A stretch of 64,000 nt of DNA from Rhodobacterales bacterium HKCCE2091 (lineage in GTDB: Bacteria; Pseudomonadota; Alphaproteobacteria; Rhodobacterales; Rhodobacteraceae). Below, in pieces: positions 45,274 to 54,206 of the stretch (its first letter is position 1; every line of letters starts with the position of its first letter). Made by a program: the position numbers and the translations under genes. Under the pieces are notes generated by a model, which was not told where the DNA came from, did not search any database, and saw only the letters and a program-made list of their open reading frames with translations. The DNA lies in assembly GCA_015689685.1 (NCBI GenBank), contig WVSL01000006.1, positions 211,734 through 275,733 of the forward strand. Direction: 5' to 3'.

Positions 45274-45287
45274 GACTCAGCGGTCAA
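45274..45287 (-). promoter_or_regulatory. TTGAC-4-GAGTC motif upstream of hemP
   Basis: On the minus strand TTGACCGCTGAGTC lies 44-57 bases upstream of the hemP start, overlapping the end of the deacetylase gene. It shares TTGAC and GAGTC with the same 4-base spacing as the perfect palindrome at 5488-5505. TTGACC could also act as a -35 element, so operator and promoter may overlap. Confidence 0.4.
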
Positions 45288-46440
45288 TCCTGACTTTTTT
45301 GATCGGAATAGTCCCGCGCGCCGCGGGCCGGGCGCGGAGCAAGTCGATCCGCTGGCGGATCTCGGGCCGGACCGGGCCGGGGCGGGGCGCGTCGCGCAGC
45401 GTGGTGAACCAGTGTCCGGGCGGCGTCCGCCCGGCCCGCGCATTGTGCCATTCGAGGCCGCGCAGGACTGCCTCGGCCGCGGGTGGCAGGCGGTCGGGGA
45501 TGGCGTGGCCGTTCAGCACGCCCCAGACCCCGGTCCAGAGCCGGCCGACGGACCACGGGTTGTAGCCGCCCCCGCCGAGCGCGAGCAGCCGCGGCACCTT
45601 CAGGGACATGAGCCCGCGCAGGACGTCCCAGTGGGCGTTGTTGGACAATTCCAGCCGCGCCAGCGGGTCCTCCGTCACCGCGTCGGCGCCGCACTGGAAC
45701 ACCAGCGCCTCGGGCTCGAACGCGGCGACGGCGGGCAGGATCAGCGCCTCCCGGATCTCGGCCATCTCGCTGTCGTTGAGGCCCCGCGGCACCGGAAGGT
45801 TCAGCGCGTTGCCGCCCGCGTCGTCCCCGAGCGCGCCGGTGAACGGCCAGCGCCGTTCCTCGTGGACCGAGATCATCAGGAGGTCCGTGTCGCCCGCGAA
45901 ACCGGCCTCGACCCCGTCGCAGTGATGCGCGTCGATGTCGACGTAGGCGATGCGCCGGACACCTTCGCGCCTCAGCGCCAGCATCGCGAGGACCGGGTCG
46001 TTGAGAAAGCAGAACCCCGCGGCGCGGTCGGGCAGCCCGTGATGGGTGCCGCCGCCGGGGTGGTAGATCACCCCCGGCCCGGACAGGAGCGCACCGGCCA
46101 AGAGCGAGGCCCCGGCGGAGGTGGCGGGGCGGCGGAACATCTCGGGGTAGACGGGGTTCGACAGCGTGCCGAGCCCGTGCCGGGCCCGGGTCTCGTCGCT
46201 GACCCATTGCGCGGTCTCCGCGGCCTCCAGCGCGGCGACGTAGGCGGGCGTGTGCCAGATCGTCAGCGCGGCGGGCTTGGCGCGCGGGCTGCGCCGGAAC
46301 TGCGAACGGGGCAGCCAACCGAGCGCGCGGGACAGGTCCATGACCGTCGACACCCGCGGGACCCGCAACGGGTGGCGGGGGCCGTAGCTCGACCCGCGGT
46401 AGATGTCGTGGCCGAGGAAAAGCGGCGCGTCCTGCAGCAA
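45277..46440 (-). CDS. Histone deacetylase family (AcuC-like) protein
   Basis: 387 residues. Zinc-dependent amidohydrolase of the HDAC/AcuC/acetylpolyamine group. The metal site shows YVDIDAHHCDGV (Asp and His ligands); GGGTHHGLPDRAAGFCFLND carries the paired active-site histidines, and GGGGYNPWSVGRLW is the catalytic tyrosine region. The usual GFDA ligand reads QCGADAV. Bacterial members deacetylate acetyl-CoA synthetase, polyamines or other amines; the target is unknown. First gene before hemP on the same strand. Confidence 0.9.
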   Translation of the reverse strand: MLQDAPLFLGHDIYRGSSYGPRHPLRVPRVSTVMDLSRALGWLPRSQFRRSPRAKPAALTIWHTPAYVAALEAAETAQWVSDETRARHGLGTLSNPVYPEMFRRPATSAGASLLAGALLSGPGVIYHPGGGTHHGLPDRAAGFCFLNDPVLAMLALRREGVRRIAYVDIDAHHCDGVEAGFAGDTDLLMISVHEERRWPFTGALGDDAGGNALNLPVPRGLNDSEMAEIREALILPAVAAFEPEALVFQCGADAVTEDPLARLELSNNAHWDVLRGLMSLKVPRLLALGGGGYNPWSVGRLWTGVWGVLNGHAIPDRLPPAAEAVLRGLEWHNARAGRTPPGHWFTTLRDAPRPGPVRPEIRQRIDLLRARPAARGTIPIKKVRIDR

Positions 46441-46596
46441 TGCCGTCCTCCTTTCGCTTCGAGGTTAGCCGCGGCCGGGCGCGGAGCAAGCCGGAGCGGC
46501 GATTGTTGTGGACGATCCCGCCCTTCCGCTTGCGGCATCGCGCGGCGTCGGTCAGGCTCGGGGCGGAGCAGGCGTACCGCCAACGACCGGACGAAC

Positions 46597-47070
46597 TTGA
46601 GTCAGCCAAGGACATACCAGGCGCCGTTGCAGATCGGCGCCGCCCCAAAGAGAGAGACCCGTACCCAGTTCGCGGCCCTGTGTTACCGCCGCCGCAAGTC
46701 GGAGTGCGAGGTCCTGCTGCTGACGTCCCGCGATACCCGCCGCTGGATCATCCCGAAGGGCTGGCCGATGGACGGTCTGACCCCGGCCGATGCCGCCGCG
46801 CAGGAGGCTTGGGAAGAAGGCGGGGTGAAGGGCAACCCGCACGACGACTGCATCGGCATCTATTCCTACACCAAGGTGCTGGAGGACGGGGCGAGCCTGC
46901 CGGTCGTCGTCGCCGTGTTCCCGCTCGAGGTCACGCGGATCGAGGAGCGCTGGCCCGAGATGTCGATGCGCAAGCGGAAATGGTATTCGCCGAAGAAGGC
47001 GGCGGCGCGGGTGCAGGAACTCGAACTGCGCCAGATCCTCCGCGAATTCGATCCTTCGGGCCTGCGCTGA
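46597..47070 (+). CDS. NUDIX hydrolase, diphosphoinositol-polyphosphatase-like
   Basis: 157 residues from a TTG start giving MSQPRTYQAPLQIG, a plausible family N terminus; TTG 46627 is the alternative. The NUDIX box is slightly altered: GWPMDGLTPADAAAQEAWEEGG, with Gln where the consensus has Arg; its glutamates are kept. RRWIIPKGWP precedes it, as in DIPP-type enzymes that cleave diphosphoinositol or dinucleotide polyphosphates. Divergent from the deacetylase gene, 156 bases apart; the DUF1178 gene follows. Confidence 0.82.
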   Translation: MSQPRTYQAPLQIGAAPKRETRTQFAALCYRRRKSECEVLLLTSRDTRRWIIPKGWPMDGLTPADAAAQEAWEEGGVKGNPHDDCIGIYSYTKVLEDGASLPVVVAVFPLEVTRIEERWPEMSMRKRKWYSPKKAAARVQELELRQILREFDPSGLR

Positions 47071-47123
47071 GCGATGCCCGGAGCCCTTGATTTGCAGCCT
47101 GTAACCGTTATGTGACGGCGGGT

Positions 47124-47570
47124 ATGATCCGGTATTCCCTCACCTGCGCCGACGGCCACGATTTCGAAAGCTGGTTCCGTTCGGGGGCCGATTTCGATGC
47201 GCTGGCCGACCAGGGCCATCTCGTCTGCTCGATCTGCGGCAGCACCGAGGTGAAGAAGTCGGTGATGGCGCCGCGGATCGGCAGCCGGTCCGCGGAACCC
47301 GAGGCACCGGCGCAGCCGATGGCCTCCGGTCCGCTGTCGAAACCGGGGTCCGAGCTTGAACGGCGGTTGCAGGACCTGCGGCGGAAGGTCGAGGAGAACT
47401 CCACCTATGTCGGCCGCGACTTCGCACGCGAGGCCCGCGCCATGCATCTCGGCGACGCGCCGGAACGCCAGATCCACGGCGAGGCCACGGGCGAGGAAGC
47501 GAAGGCCCTGATCGAGGACGGCGTGCAGGTCTTGCCGCTGCCGTTCCTGCCCCGCACGAGATCGAGCTGA
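47124..47570 (+). CDS. DUF1178 zinc-ribbon-like protein
   Basis: 148 residues. DUF1178 opens with MIRYSLTCADGHDFESWFRSG and has a CSICGS pair, a probable zinc ribbon; the helical ending VEENSTYVGRDFAREARAMH is the family hallmark. Function unknown. I choose the ATG at 47124 over one 12 bases earlier because families start at MIRY. It follows the NUDIX gene and is convergent with the glycosyltransferase gene. Confidence 0.9.
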   Translation: MIRYSLTCADGHDFESWFRSGADFDALADQGHLVCSICGSTEVKKSVMAPRIGSRSAEPEAPAQPMASGPLSKPGSELERRLQDLRRKVEENSTYVGRDFAREARAMHLGDAPERQIHGEATGEEAKALIEDGVQVLPLPFLPRTRSS

Positions 47571-47579
47571 CGGCGGCGG

Positions 47580-50039
47580 CTATTCCGCCGCCCGCGTCCG
47601 AAGCGACTCGCCGCTGACGAAGGCCGCCAGTTCCTCGTCCTGCATCTGGTCCGCGATGACCCGTCGCGCGCTGTCGAGCGCGGCGCGGTGCAAGGCGGCG
47701 AGATCGGCGTCGGCCAGAAGCCTGTCGAGCGTCGCGTCGAGATCGCCGGAGCGGATCGAGGCATCCTCGTGCGCGTTCAGGTCGAACCTGTCCCAGTAGT
47801 CCATGTCGATCCGCGCCCCGACCTTGCCGCGGTCGCCGGAATTGGCGGTGCCGCGCAGGCGCTTCAGCAGGAACTCCTCTCGGCTCTTGACCGCGTAGTG
47901 GTTCACCTGCCCGAGGTCGTAGGCGACGTTGCGGGCGTTCGACCGCCAGCCGCCGCGCAGGTATTGCGCCCCGATCGCCTCGGCCCGGCCGTTGACCCAC
48001 AGCACCTCGTCCTTCGTCACCTTGCGGTCCTTGTGGAAGCGCGGGCGGTGGACGCCGAAATAGTCGAAGGCCTGCGGGCGGAACAGAGTCTTGAACCCCC
48101 AGACCAGCCCGTTTTCCGGATCGAGCGTGCCGGAGGCGCGGGTGAAGCGGCGGGTGACTGGGCCGTCCTCCATCCGCGCCGCACCGCCCGACCCGAACAG
48201 CCGCCAGTTGAGCGAGATCGCGTCGGTATCCTCCGGCACCGCGGCAAGCAGGGCGTCCACGGTGCCGTCGCCCGCGTGGACGTTCAGCAACTCGTCGGCG
48301 TCGACCACCAGCACCCACGACGCCTCCCGCACCATGTCGAGCCGGTTGGCGCGCGAATAGGCGCGGCGCTGCGGGTCCATCCGCGGCCCGAGCGGGTTGT
48401 CGAAGTGGCGCACCACCCCCATCGCGTCGAGCCGGTTGAGGATCAGGTTGGTGCCGTCGGTGCAGTCGTTGGAGAACAGCGCGAAGCCGTCGAAGCCGAG
48501 GTTCAGGTAATGCGCCACCCATTCGAGGACGTAGGGCCCCTCGTTCTTCATCGTCGCGACGACGACCCGCTTTCCGTTCCCCGCCGGTTCGGGCCGCCGC
48601 GCGGCGCGGACGACCGGGGCGGGAACCTCGGGCTCCACCTTCAGGCGGCCCTCGCGGATCAGGCCGAGGATCTTCTGCTTCGCGGTATCGGACAGGGCGA
48701 CCGTCCGGACCGGCGCATCGCCCGACGCGGCGGCGCGGGCCAGCGCGCGCTGCAGCTTCTTCGTGCCCTCCATCCGCGCCATGATCGCGTCCGCGAGTTC
48801 CTCGGGCGACTTCGCCGCGTCCTCGGCGCTTTCGCCGGGCGCGTCGCCGACCTCGGGCGCCTCCTCGCCGTCTGCGACCCTGGCCAGCGCCTCGCGGGCC
48901 GCGCTTTTCCGGCCGGTCTGCTGCGCGTTGATCATCTTCGCGATCAGCTCGTCCGGCACGCCCTTCGCGCGCAGGTGCTTCACGACCTCCTGGTAGCGCT
49001 TCGGCAGGTGAAGCGTGAACAGCACCGTCTCCAGCTCCGCGATCGACTTGCCGCCGGCCTCCTTCAGCGAGGCGAGCCAGTCGTCGTATTCGCCGGTGGC
49101 GCGCAGGGCCGCGACGCGCCCGGCGTGGTAGTCGAGCGCCGCCTGCTGGAGCTTCATCAGCTCCGGGTCGCGCAGCCAGTCGGCCATCAGCGCCCGGACC
49201 GCAGGGGCCCGGTTCGCGGCGCCCATGATCTCGATCTCGTTGCGGTCGAAGATCGCGAAGTAGGAGGCATTGTACTTGTCCTCCTTGTTGTTCACGTTGC
49301 CCCGCATCCGCCGCAGGAGATAGGCCTCGTAGCTCTTCACCGCGTAGTGGTTCAGCTCCACCAGGTCGTAGCCGAGCGTCGGCTTCGTCGACCGCCAGCC
49401 CGACAGCTTGAAGTCGTCGGCCATCGGCACGCCCGATCCGTTGACCCAGGTCTGCGCCGTGAGCGCCTTGGGCCGGTCGGGGTTCTTCTTCACCGCCTTG
49501 ATGTGCGGGCGGTGGATGCCGAGCTTCATGTGCTCGAACGGGCGGAACAGCGTCTTGACGCCCCAACCCTTCTTGAAGTCGTCGGGCGCGGCGCGGGTGA
49601 AGGTCTCGGTCACCAGCCCCTCGTCCCACCCGGTCACGCCGCTGGACCCGAAGAAGCGCCATGTGACGTTGATCGCGTCGGTCCCCGGCGGCACCGCGTC
49701 GAGCAGCGCGCCGACGCTGCCATCGCCGCACTTCACGTTCAGGAACTCGTCCGCGTCCATCACGAGCAGCCAGTCGGTATCGGTGACGCGCGGCTCCTTC
49801 TCGCCAAGCGAAAGCGCGTTCGGCTGCGGCTTGCCGCCTTCCGGAACGTCGTTCCGGAGATGGGTGACGAGACCCATCTCCTCCAGCCGCATCAGCATCG
49901 CGTCGGTGCCGTCGGAGCAGTCGTTGGTATAGACGCAGATGTTGTCGAAGCCGATCAGCCGGTGGTAGGCGACCCATTCGAGCAGGCAATGCCCCTCGTT
50001 CTTCATCATCGACATGATCGTGTGATGGGCGCGGGGCAT
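47580..50039 (-). CDS. Glycosyltransferase family 2-like protein with two catalytic domains
   Basis: 819 residues in two similar halves. The first (residues about 5-320) has MMKNEGHCLLEWVAYHRLIG, YTNDCSDGTD and the metal-binding WLLVMDADEFLNV. The second (about 505-800) has MKNEGPYVLEWVAHYLNLG, FSNDCTDGTN and WVLVVDADELLNV. Each half ends with a NHYAVKS-containing motif. A Lys/Ala/Glu-rich helical linker joins them. This is the 'DUF/glycosyl transferase family 2' type seen in surface-glycan and exopolysaccharide settings. The tandem arrangement suggests an internal duplication and two successive sugar transfers. No signal peptide; cytoplasmic. Confidence 0.85.
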   Translation of the reverse strand: MPRAHHTIMSMMKNEGHCLLEWVAYHRLIGFDNICVYTNDCSDGTDAMLMRLEEMGLVTHLRNDVPEGGKPQPNALSLGEKEPRVTDTDWLLVMDADEFLNVKCGDGSVGALLDAVPPGTDAINVTWRFFGSSGVTGWDEGLVTETFTRAAPDDFKKGWGVKTLFRPFEHMKLGIHRPHIKAVKKNPDRPKALTAQTWVNGSGVPMADDFKLSGWRSTKPTLGYDLVELNHYAVKSYEAYLLRRMRGNVNNKEDKYNASYFAIFDRNEIEIMGAANRAPAVRALMADWLRDPELMKLQQAALDYHAGRVAALRATGEYDDWLASLKEAGGKSIAELETVLFTLHLPKRYQEVVKHLRAKGVPDELIAKMINAQQTGRKSAAREALARVADGEEAPEVGDAPGESAEDAAKSPEELADAIMARMEGTKKLQRALARAAASGDAPVRTVALSDTAKQKILGLIREGRLKVEPEVPAPVVRAARRPEPAGNGKRVVVATMKNEGPYVLEWVAHYLNLGFDGFALFSNDCTDGTNLILNRLDAMGVVRHFDNPLGPRMDPQRRAYSRANRLDMVREASWVLVVDADELLNVHAGDGTVDALLAAVPEDTDAISLNWRLFGSGGAARMEDGPVTRRFTRASGTLDPENGLVWGFKTLFRPQAFDYFGVHRPRFHKDRKVTKDEVLWVNGRAEAIGAQYLRGGWRSNARNVAYDLGQVNHYAVKSREEFLLKRLRGTANSGDRGKVGARIDMDYWDRFDLNAHEDASIRSGDLDATLDRLLADADLAALHRAALDSARRVIADQMQDEELAAFVSGESLRTRAAE

Positions 50040-50129
50040 GGGTGCGTGTCTCGCCTCTGTCTGCTCGGCGGCGGCCGGTCTCCGGCTTCTCGGGCGATCT
50101 AAGCGGAAAACACCGGGAAAAGCGAGTGG

Positions 50130-51281
50130 TCAGGCCGGATCGACGTCGATCCGCCGGCCGGGCAGGTCGGCGTAGGACGCGGCCCCGATCTGCGCCATGT
50201 TCGCTGTCATGTCCGCGCCGAGGATGTGGATGAGGTGGTCGATCCCGTCCGCGCCGAAGGCGGCGAGCGCGAACATGAAGCCCTTGCCGAGCGCCACCAT
50301 GTCCGCGCCGAGCGCCATCGCCCGCAGGATGTCGAGCCCGCCCTCGATCCCGCTGTCGTAGATCAGGGGCAGGTCGGGGCCGACGGCCTCGCGCACCAGC
50401 GGCAGTTGCGCGATCGCGGCCGGTCCGGCCTCGAACTGGCGGCCGGTGTGGTTCGATACCCAGATCCCGTCGACGCCCTCGGCCTTCAGCCACGCCGCAT
50501 CCCCGGGGTCGAGCACGCCCTTCACGATCATCGGCCCGCGCCACATCCCGCGCAGGCGCTTCAGGTCCTCGCGGTCGGGATAGCCGCGGATGATCCGGCC
50601 CGCGTGTTCGAAGGCGTCCTTTCCCTTGCCCTTCGCGTAATCCATCGCGAACTGCATCCGGGGCGCCCCCGTCCGCGCCATCGCCAGCGTCCAGGCCGGG
50701 GCCAGCGCCATCTCTGTCGCCATGCGCAGCGTCGGTTTCGGCGGCATCGCGAGGTAGGCCCTGCGCTGCCGTTCGCGCCGGCTTTCGGCGGGAACGTCGA
50801 CCGTGACCACCAGCGTTTCGTACCCCGCCGCGAGGATCCGGCGCAGCATGTCGGCGCGGATGTCCGGGTCGCGAACCGGGTAATGCTGGAACCAGCCGTA
50901 GGGACCGGACAGCGCCCCGGTATCCTCGGGCGTCGCCGCGGCGACCGTGGACTGGCACCAGGCGATGCCGAGCCGGGCGGCGGCGGCGGCCAGCGTCGCC
51001 TCCGCACCGGGCCAGATCGCGCCGGCCATGCCGACGGGGGCGATCACTAGGGGCAGGGTGTATTCTTGTGCAAGAAAGCGAACGGCGAGGTCGGGCTTCA
51101 GGTCGCCGCGCAGGATCGCTGGCATGAAACCCACGGCGTCGAGCGCGGCCCGGTTCCGGCGCGCCCCGGCCTCCGTGCCGGTCGCGCTGTCGAGGTATTC
51201 GAACGCGAAGCGCGGCATCCGCCGGCGGGCGCGCAGGCGCAGATCCGCGATGGCGGGATGGCTGAAATCGCGCCCGCTCAC
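50130..51281 (-). CDS. FMN-dependent alpha-hydroxy-acid dehydrogenase (LldD family)
   Basis: 383 residues from GTG 51281 (MSGRDFSHPAIADL); no ATG, GTG or TTG lies closer upstream in frame, and the longer frame has no homology. FMN TIM barrel of the lactate/mandelate/glycolate oxidase family: LPLVIAPVGMAGAIWPGAE, VTVDVPAESRRERQRR, PMIVKGVLDPGDA and VSNHTGRQFEAGPA, with the catalytic His kept (usual consensus SNHGGRQ), then IYDSGIEGGLDILRAMALGA. It oxidises a 2-hydroxy acid; L-lactate or mandelate-like substrates are likely, but the exact one is unknown. Confidence 0.88.
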   Translation of the reverse strand: MSGRDFSHPAIADLRLRARRRMPRFAFEYLDSATGTEAGARRNRAALDAVGFMPAILRGDLKPDLAVRFLAQEYTLPLVIAPVGMAGAIWPGAEATLAAAAARLGIAWCQSTVAAATPEDTGALSGPYGWFQHYPVRDPDIRADMLRRILAAGYETLVVTVDVPAESRRERQRRAYLAMPPKPTLRMATEMALAPAWTLAMARTGAPRMQFAMDYAKGKGKDAFEHAGRIIRGYPDREDLKRLRGMWRGPMIVKGVLDPGDAAWLKAEGVDGIWVSNHTGRQFEAGPAAIAQLPLVREAVGPDLPLIYDSGIEGGLDILRAMALGADMVALGKGFMFALAAFGADGIDHLIHILGADMTANMAQIGAASYADLPGRRIDVDPA

Positions 51282-51703
51282 TCCCGGCGCGCCGCCCGGT
51301 TCGACGGTCCCTGTTCGGTCCTGATCCGGTGCATCCGATGCCCCCCTGACCGGCTCATCATATGGGCGCGGTAGGTGAAGGAAAGGGGCGGAATCCGATA
51401 ACCGGAATGACTGCGAAGTCCGCTCACGCTTCCGTAACGTAAGGAAACATTGGCAGCTTTCCGCCACCGCCAGCGCGCCCCGGCATGGGCCGAAAACAGC
51501 CGATCGTTGCCACCTAAGCATCCGATTATCGGCGAGGTTTTGCCGATCGGGACTGTTGCGCCCGCGTGAAAGCACCGTTGCGCGAATTGTAACGATCCGT
51601 CCGGTTGACGAATCCGGGATCGGCATCCCAAACAGCCGCCCGCGTGCTTCCTCACACCGGCACGCACTCGGAAAACAATCGAAAACGGCCCGGGGGCGTC
51701 ACG
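51282..51703. other. Divergent intergenic region before the SdrD-like gene
   Basis: About 420 bases. It contains an ATCGGC/GCCGAT inverted repeat (51528-51533 and 51542-51547), a repeated CGGAAT near 51390-51410, and a TTGACG (51605-51610) that could be a -35 element without a clear -10. Short plus-strand frames here have no coding character. It probably holds the promoters of both flanking genes. Confidence 0.45.
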
Positions 51704-54040
51704 TTGAACATCCTTTTCGTCACCACTTCCTTCGTCTACTCGTCGATCGGGGGGGCGATGTCTTTCCACGACCAGTTCGTGCGGCTCGCACAGATCGGTC
51801 GCAAGGACATCACGGTCGAGGTCACGGCGATCGGCGGCGGCACGCTCGGACAGCACTGGCGTGACACCAAGGGCATCAACGCCCAGGAAGAAATCCGGAC
51901 CGGGAACTACGACCTGGTCATCATGAACGGCGGTTACGTCAGCGATCTGAACTCCGCCGGGGTGCAGCTGTCGAACCTCGCCAAGGCCAACGGCGCGCAA
52001 CCGATGTTCTGGGGCCTGTGGTCGCCGGACAACCAGATCGGTCCGAACGGCGCCGGCACCTTCATCGAGGATTACCACCGCGCCTACAAGAACGCGGCCG
52101 TCGCCAACGACGGCGCCTATTCCCCGGTCGGTCTCGTCTACCGCAAGGCCTATGACTGGCTGCACGCGAAATACGGCAACGGCGACAACGGTCAGACCGT
52201 CGAGGACATGCTGACCGCCGACAACATCCACGGAGCGAACTACGCCAACTTCATCGGTGCCGCGACGCTCTATGCCACCATCTTCGGGGAGCATCCGCCG
52301 ACCAGCTGGACGCCGCCCGGCGTCAGCACCGCCGACATGCGCATGATGGCCGACCTCGCCTGGACCACCTCCCGCGCCGAGGGCATCGCCCCGAGCGGCG
52401 CGGTGCTTCCGGCCCCCTCGACCCCGTCCGCACCGTCGGCCCCCGCGCCGGCGCCCGCCCCCTCCACGCCGACCGCGCCCGATCCGGTCGCGGATACCGG
52501 TGAGGTGCGCGGCCGCGTCTTCGTCGACACCAACAACAACGACCGCGAGGATTCCCGCGATACCGGCGCCGCCGGCCTGCGGGTGGAACTCATCAGCCGG
52601 TCCGGCGCAGTGGTCGACCGGGTCACCACCGACGCCAACGGCCAATACGTCTTCGCCGGTGTGGACGAGGGTTTCTACCGCGTGCGGGTCACCGTCCAGC
52701 GCGGGCAGGAATTCGTCACCCCGAACCAGGCGGCGGATACCGTCGACAGCGACATCCTGTCCTCGACCGCGACGACCGGGCTCAGCAGCCAGTTCCGCGT
52801 CACCGCGGGCGGGCTGACGCTCGACATCGACGCCGGGCTTCTGCCCGCCGCGGCATCGCCCGCCCCGGCCCCGGCCCCCACGCCGGCACCCGCCCCGTCG
52901 GGCCGCACCGGCGCGGTTTCGGGCCGCGTGTTCCTCGATTCCGACGCCGATGGGCGCGAGACCGGCGAAAGCGGGCTCGAAGGCCACGTCATCCGGCTCT
53001 GGTCGCCCACGCGCGGCGTCGTCCAGTCGACCGAGACCGACGCGAACGGCGACTACACCTTCACCGGCATCGCGCCGGGGCTCTACTTCGTCCGCGTCGA
53101 CGTGGAGGACGACCAGCTGTTCAGCCCCGCGGGTCGCGGCGGCGAGGCGATCGACAGCGACATCGTCAACCACTGGACCAACGCCAACCGCGGCCAGACC
53201 GACGAGATCGTCGTCGTCGCGGGCGGCCATGTCGTCGACGTCGATGCCGGCGTGGTCGAGGGGCGTCCGGCCTCCGGCGGCGCTGGCGGCGGCGGTGGCC
53301 AGTCCGGCAACCAGAACTCCAACCAGAGCGGGTCGGTCTCCGGCCGGGTCTTCGTCGACCGCGACGGCGACGGCGTGGACGACCGCGGCGAGGCCGGGTC
53401 CGGCGGGCTGCTCGTGCGGCTCTGGGACGATGCTCGCGGCGTGGTGCAGTTCACCCGCACCGATGCCGATGGCAGCTACCACTTCAACAACGTCGCGCCC
53501 GGCGACTACAAGATCCGCATCGACGCGGGCCGGGGCGTGGAGTTCACCCCGAACACCAACGGCGACAACGACGTCAGCACCTACATCGCGCGCTTCGGCC
53601 GCGGCGAAACCGACTTGCTGACCGTGCGCCCGGGCCAGGACGTCACCGGCGTCGACGCCGGCGTGTTGCCGAGCTGGATGAGCGCGGCGTCGCTGACACT
53701 GTCGGCGGGGCAGGGCGGGTCCGGCCAGTCCACCGGCGGCCAGTCCACCGGCGGCCAGGCTTCCGGCGGTCAGACCTGGGGCGGTTCGTCGAACCAGGGC
53801 TCGCAGGGCAACACGACGGAGGTCCCGTCGGGGGGAAGCGGGTCCGGGTCCGCGCCTTCCTCGGGGGGCGCGTTTCCGGTTCCGACCCCTGTAGAGACCG
53901 CGTACGAGCCGTTCTTCCAGCGCTTCGGCGGCAGCCAGCCCGAGGCGCTGGCCCCCTCCCTGCCGGAACCGGAACCCGAGGTTTCGCACGCGCTCCCGGT
54001 CTTCGGATGGGGCGCCGCGGACTCGCTGATCTTCGCCTGA
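51704..54040 (+). CDS. SGNH-like protein with three SdrD B-like domains
   Basis: 778 residues from a TTG start with GGGGG upstream. The N-terminal domain (about 1-225) resembles SGNH hydrolases: NILFVTTSFVYSSIGG (serine block), IGGGTLGQHW (glycine block), MNGGYVSD and a late DNIH in the position of the DxxH dyad. Pro/Ala linkers then separate three beta-sandwich SdrD B-like units, each with GRVFVDxxxDG-type calcium-site starts, near residues 266, 403 and 543. A Gly/Gln/Ser-rich stretch encoded by 15-base repeats and a polar C terminus follow. No Sec signal is visible, so secretion by another route (for example type I) is possible. Probably an extracellular or surface protein. Confidence 0.75.
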   Translation: MNILFVTTSFVYSSIGGAMSFHDQFVRLAQIGRKDITVEVTAIGGGTLGQHWRDTKGINAQEEIRTGNYDLVIMNGGYVSDLNSAGVQLSNLAKANGAQPMFWGLWSPDNQIGPNGAGTFIEDYHRAYKNAAVANDGAYSPVGLVYRKAYDWLHAKYGNGDNGQTVEDMLTADNIHGANYANFIGAATLYATIFGEHPPTSWTPPGVSTADMRMMADLAWTTSRAEGIAPSGAVLPAPSTPSAPSAPAPAPAPSTPTAPDPVADTGEVRGRVFVDTNNNDREDSRDTGAAGLRVELISRSGAVVDRVTTDANGQYVFAGVDEGFYRVRVTVQRGQEFVTPNQAADTVDSDILSSTATTGLSSQFRVTAGGLTLDIDAGLLPAAASPAPAPAPTPAPAPSGRTGAVSGRVFLDSDADGRETGESGLEGHVIRLWSPTRGVVQSTETDANGDYTFTGIAPGLYFVRVDVEDDQLFSPAGRGGEAIDSDIVNHWTNANRGQTDEIVVVAGGHVVDVDAGVVEGRPASGGAGGGGGQSGNQNSNQSGSVSGRVFVDRDGDGVDDRGEAGSGGLLVRLWDDARGVVQFTRTDADGSYHFNNVAPGDYKIRIDAGRGVEFTPNTNGDNDVSTYIARFGRGETDLLTVRPGQDVTGVDAGVLPSWMSAASLTLSAGQGGSGQSTGGQSTGGQASGGQTWGGSSNQGSQGNTTEVPSGGSGSGSAPSSGGAFPVPTPVETAYEPFFQRFGGSQPEALAPSLPEPEPEVSHALPVFGWGAADSLIFA
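53723..53782 (+). repeat. Four 15-base tandem units inside the SdrD-like gene
   Basis: Units begin at 53723, 53738, 53753 and 53768. The first two are identical (GGCCAGTCCACCGGC); the last two have drifted. They encode the GQSTG repeats of the flexible C-terminal linker and could vary in number between strains without changing frame. Confidence 0.8.
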
Positions 54041-54048
54041 CCAAGGCC

Positions 54049-54088
54049 CCGGGGCGGCCTCCGGCGGCACCTGCCGCCGCCGCCCCGG
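54049..54088 (+). terminator. GC-rich hairpin after the SdrD-like gene
   Basis: Outer arms CCGGGGCGGC (54049-54058) and GCCGCCCCGG (54079-54088) enclose a second stem GGCGGC/GCCGCC (54063-54068 and 54073-54078). It starts 8 bases after the stop; no T tract, so its strength is uncertain. Confidence 0.5.
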
Positions 54089-54206
54089 CCCGCGACCATG
54101 TCACGGTCGCCACAAAAATATCCACAATCAGTCGAATTTTTTCCGCTGCGAAGACGGTAGCTTGTACCCGTAGGGCAGGGACAAGTCCCGAAAACGAGGT
54201 GGAGGC

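Noticed and set aside
47688..50102. Long plus-strand frame opposite the glycosyltransferase
   Set aside because: A shadow frame without motifs; the minus strand has two catalytic domains.
51278..54070. Long minus-strand frame opposite the SdrD-like gene
   Set aside because: Translation is Gly/Arg/Val low complexity; the plus strand has clear repeated domains.
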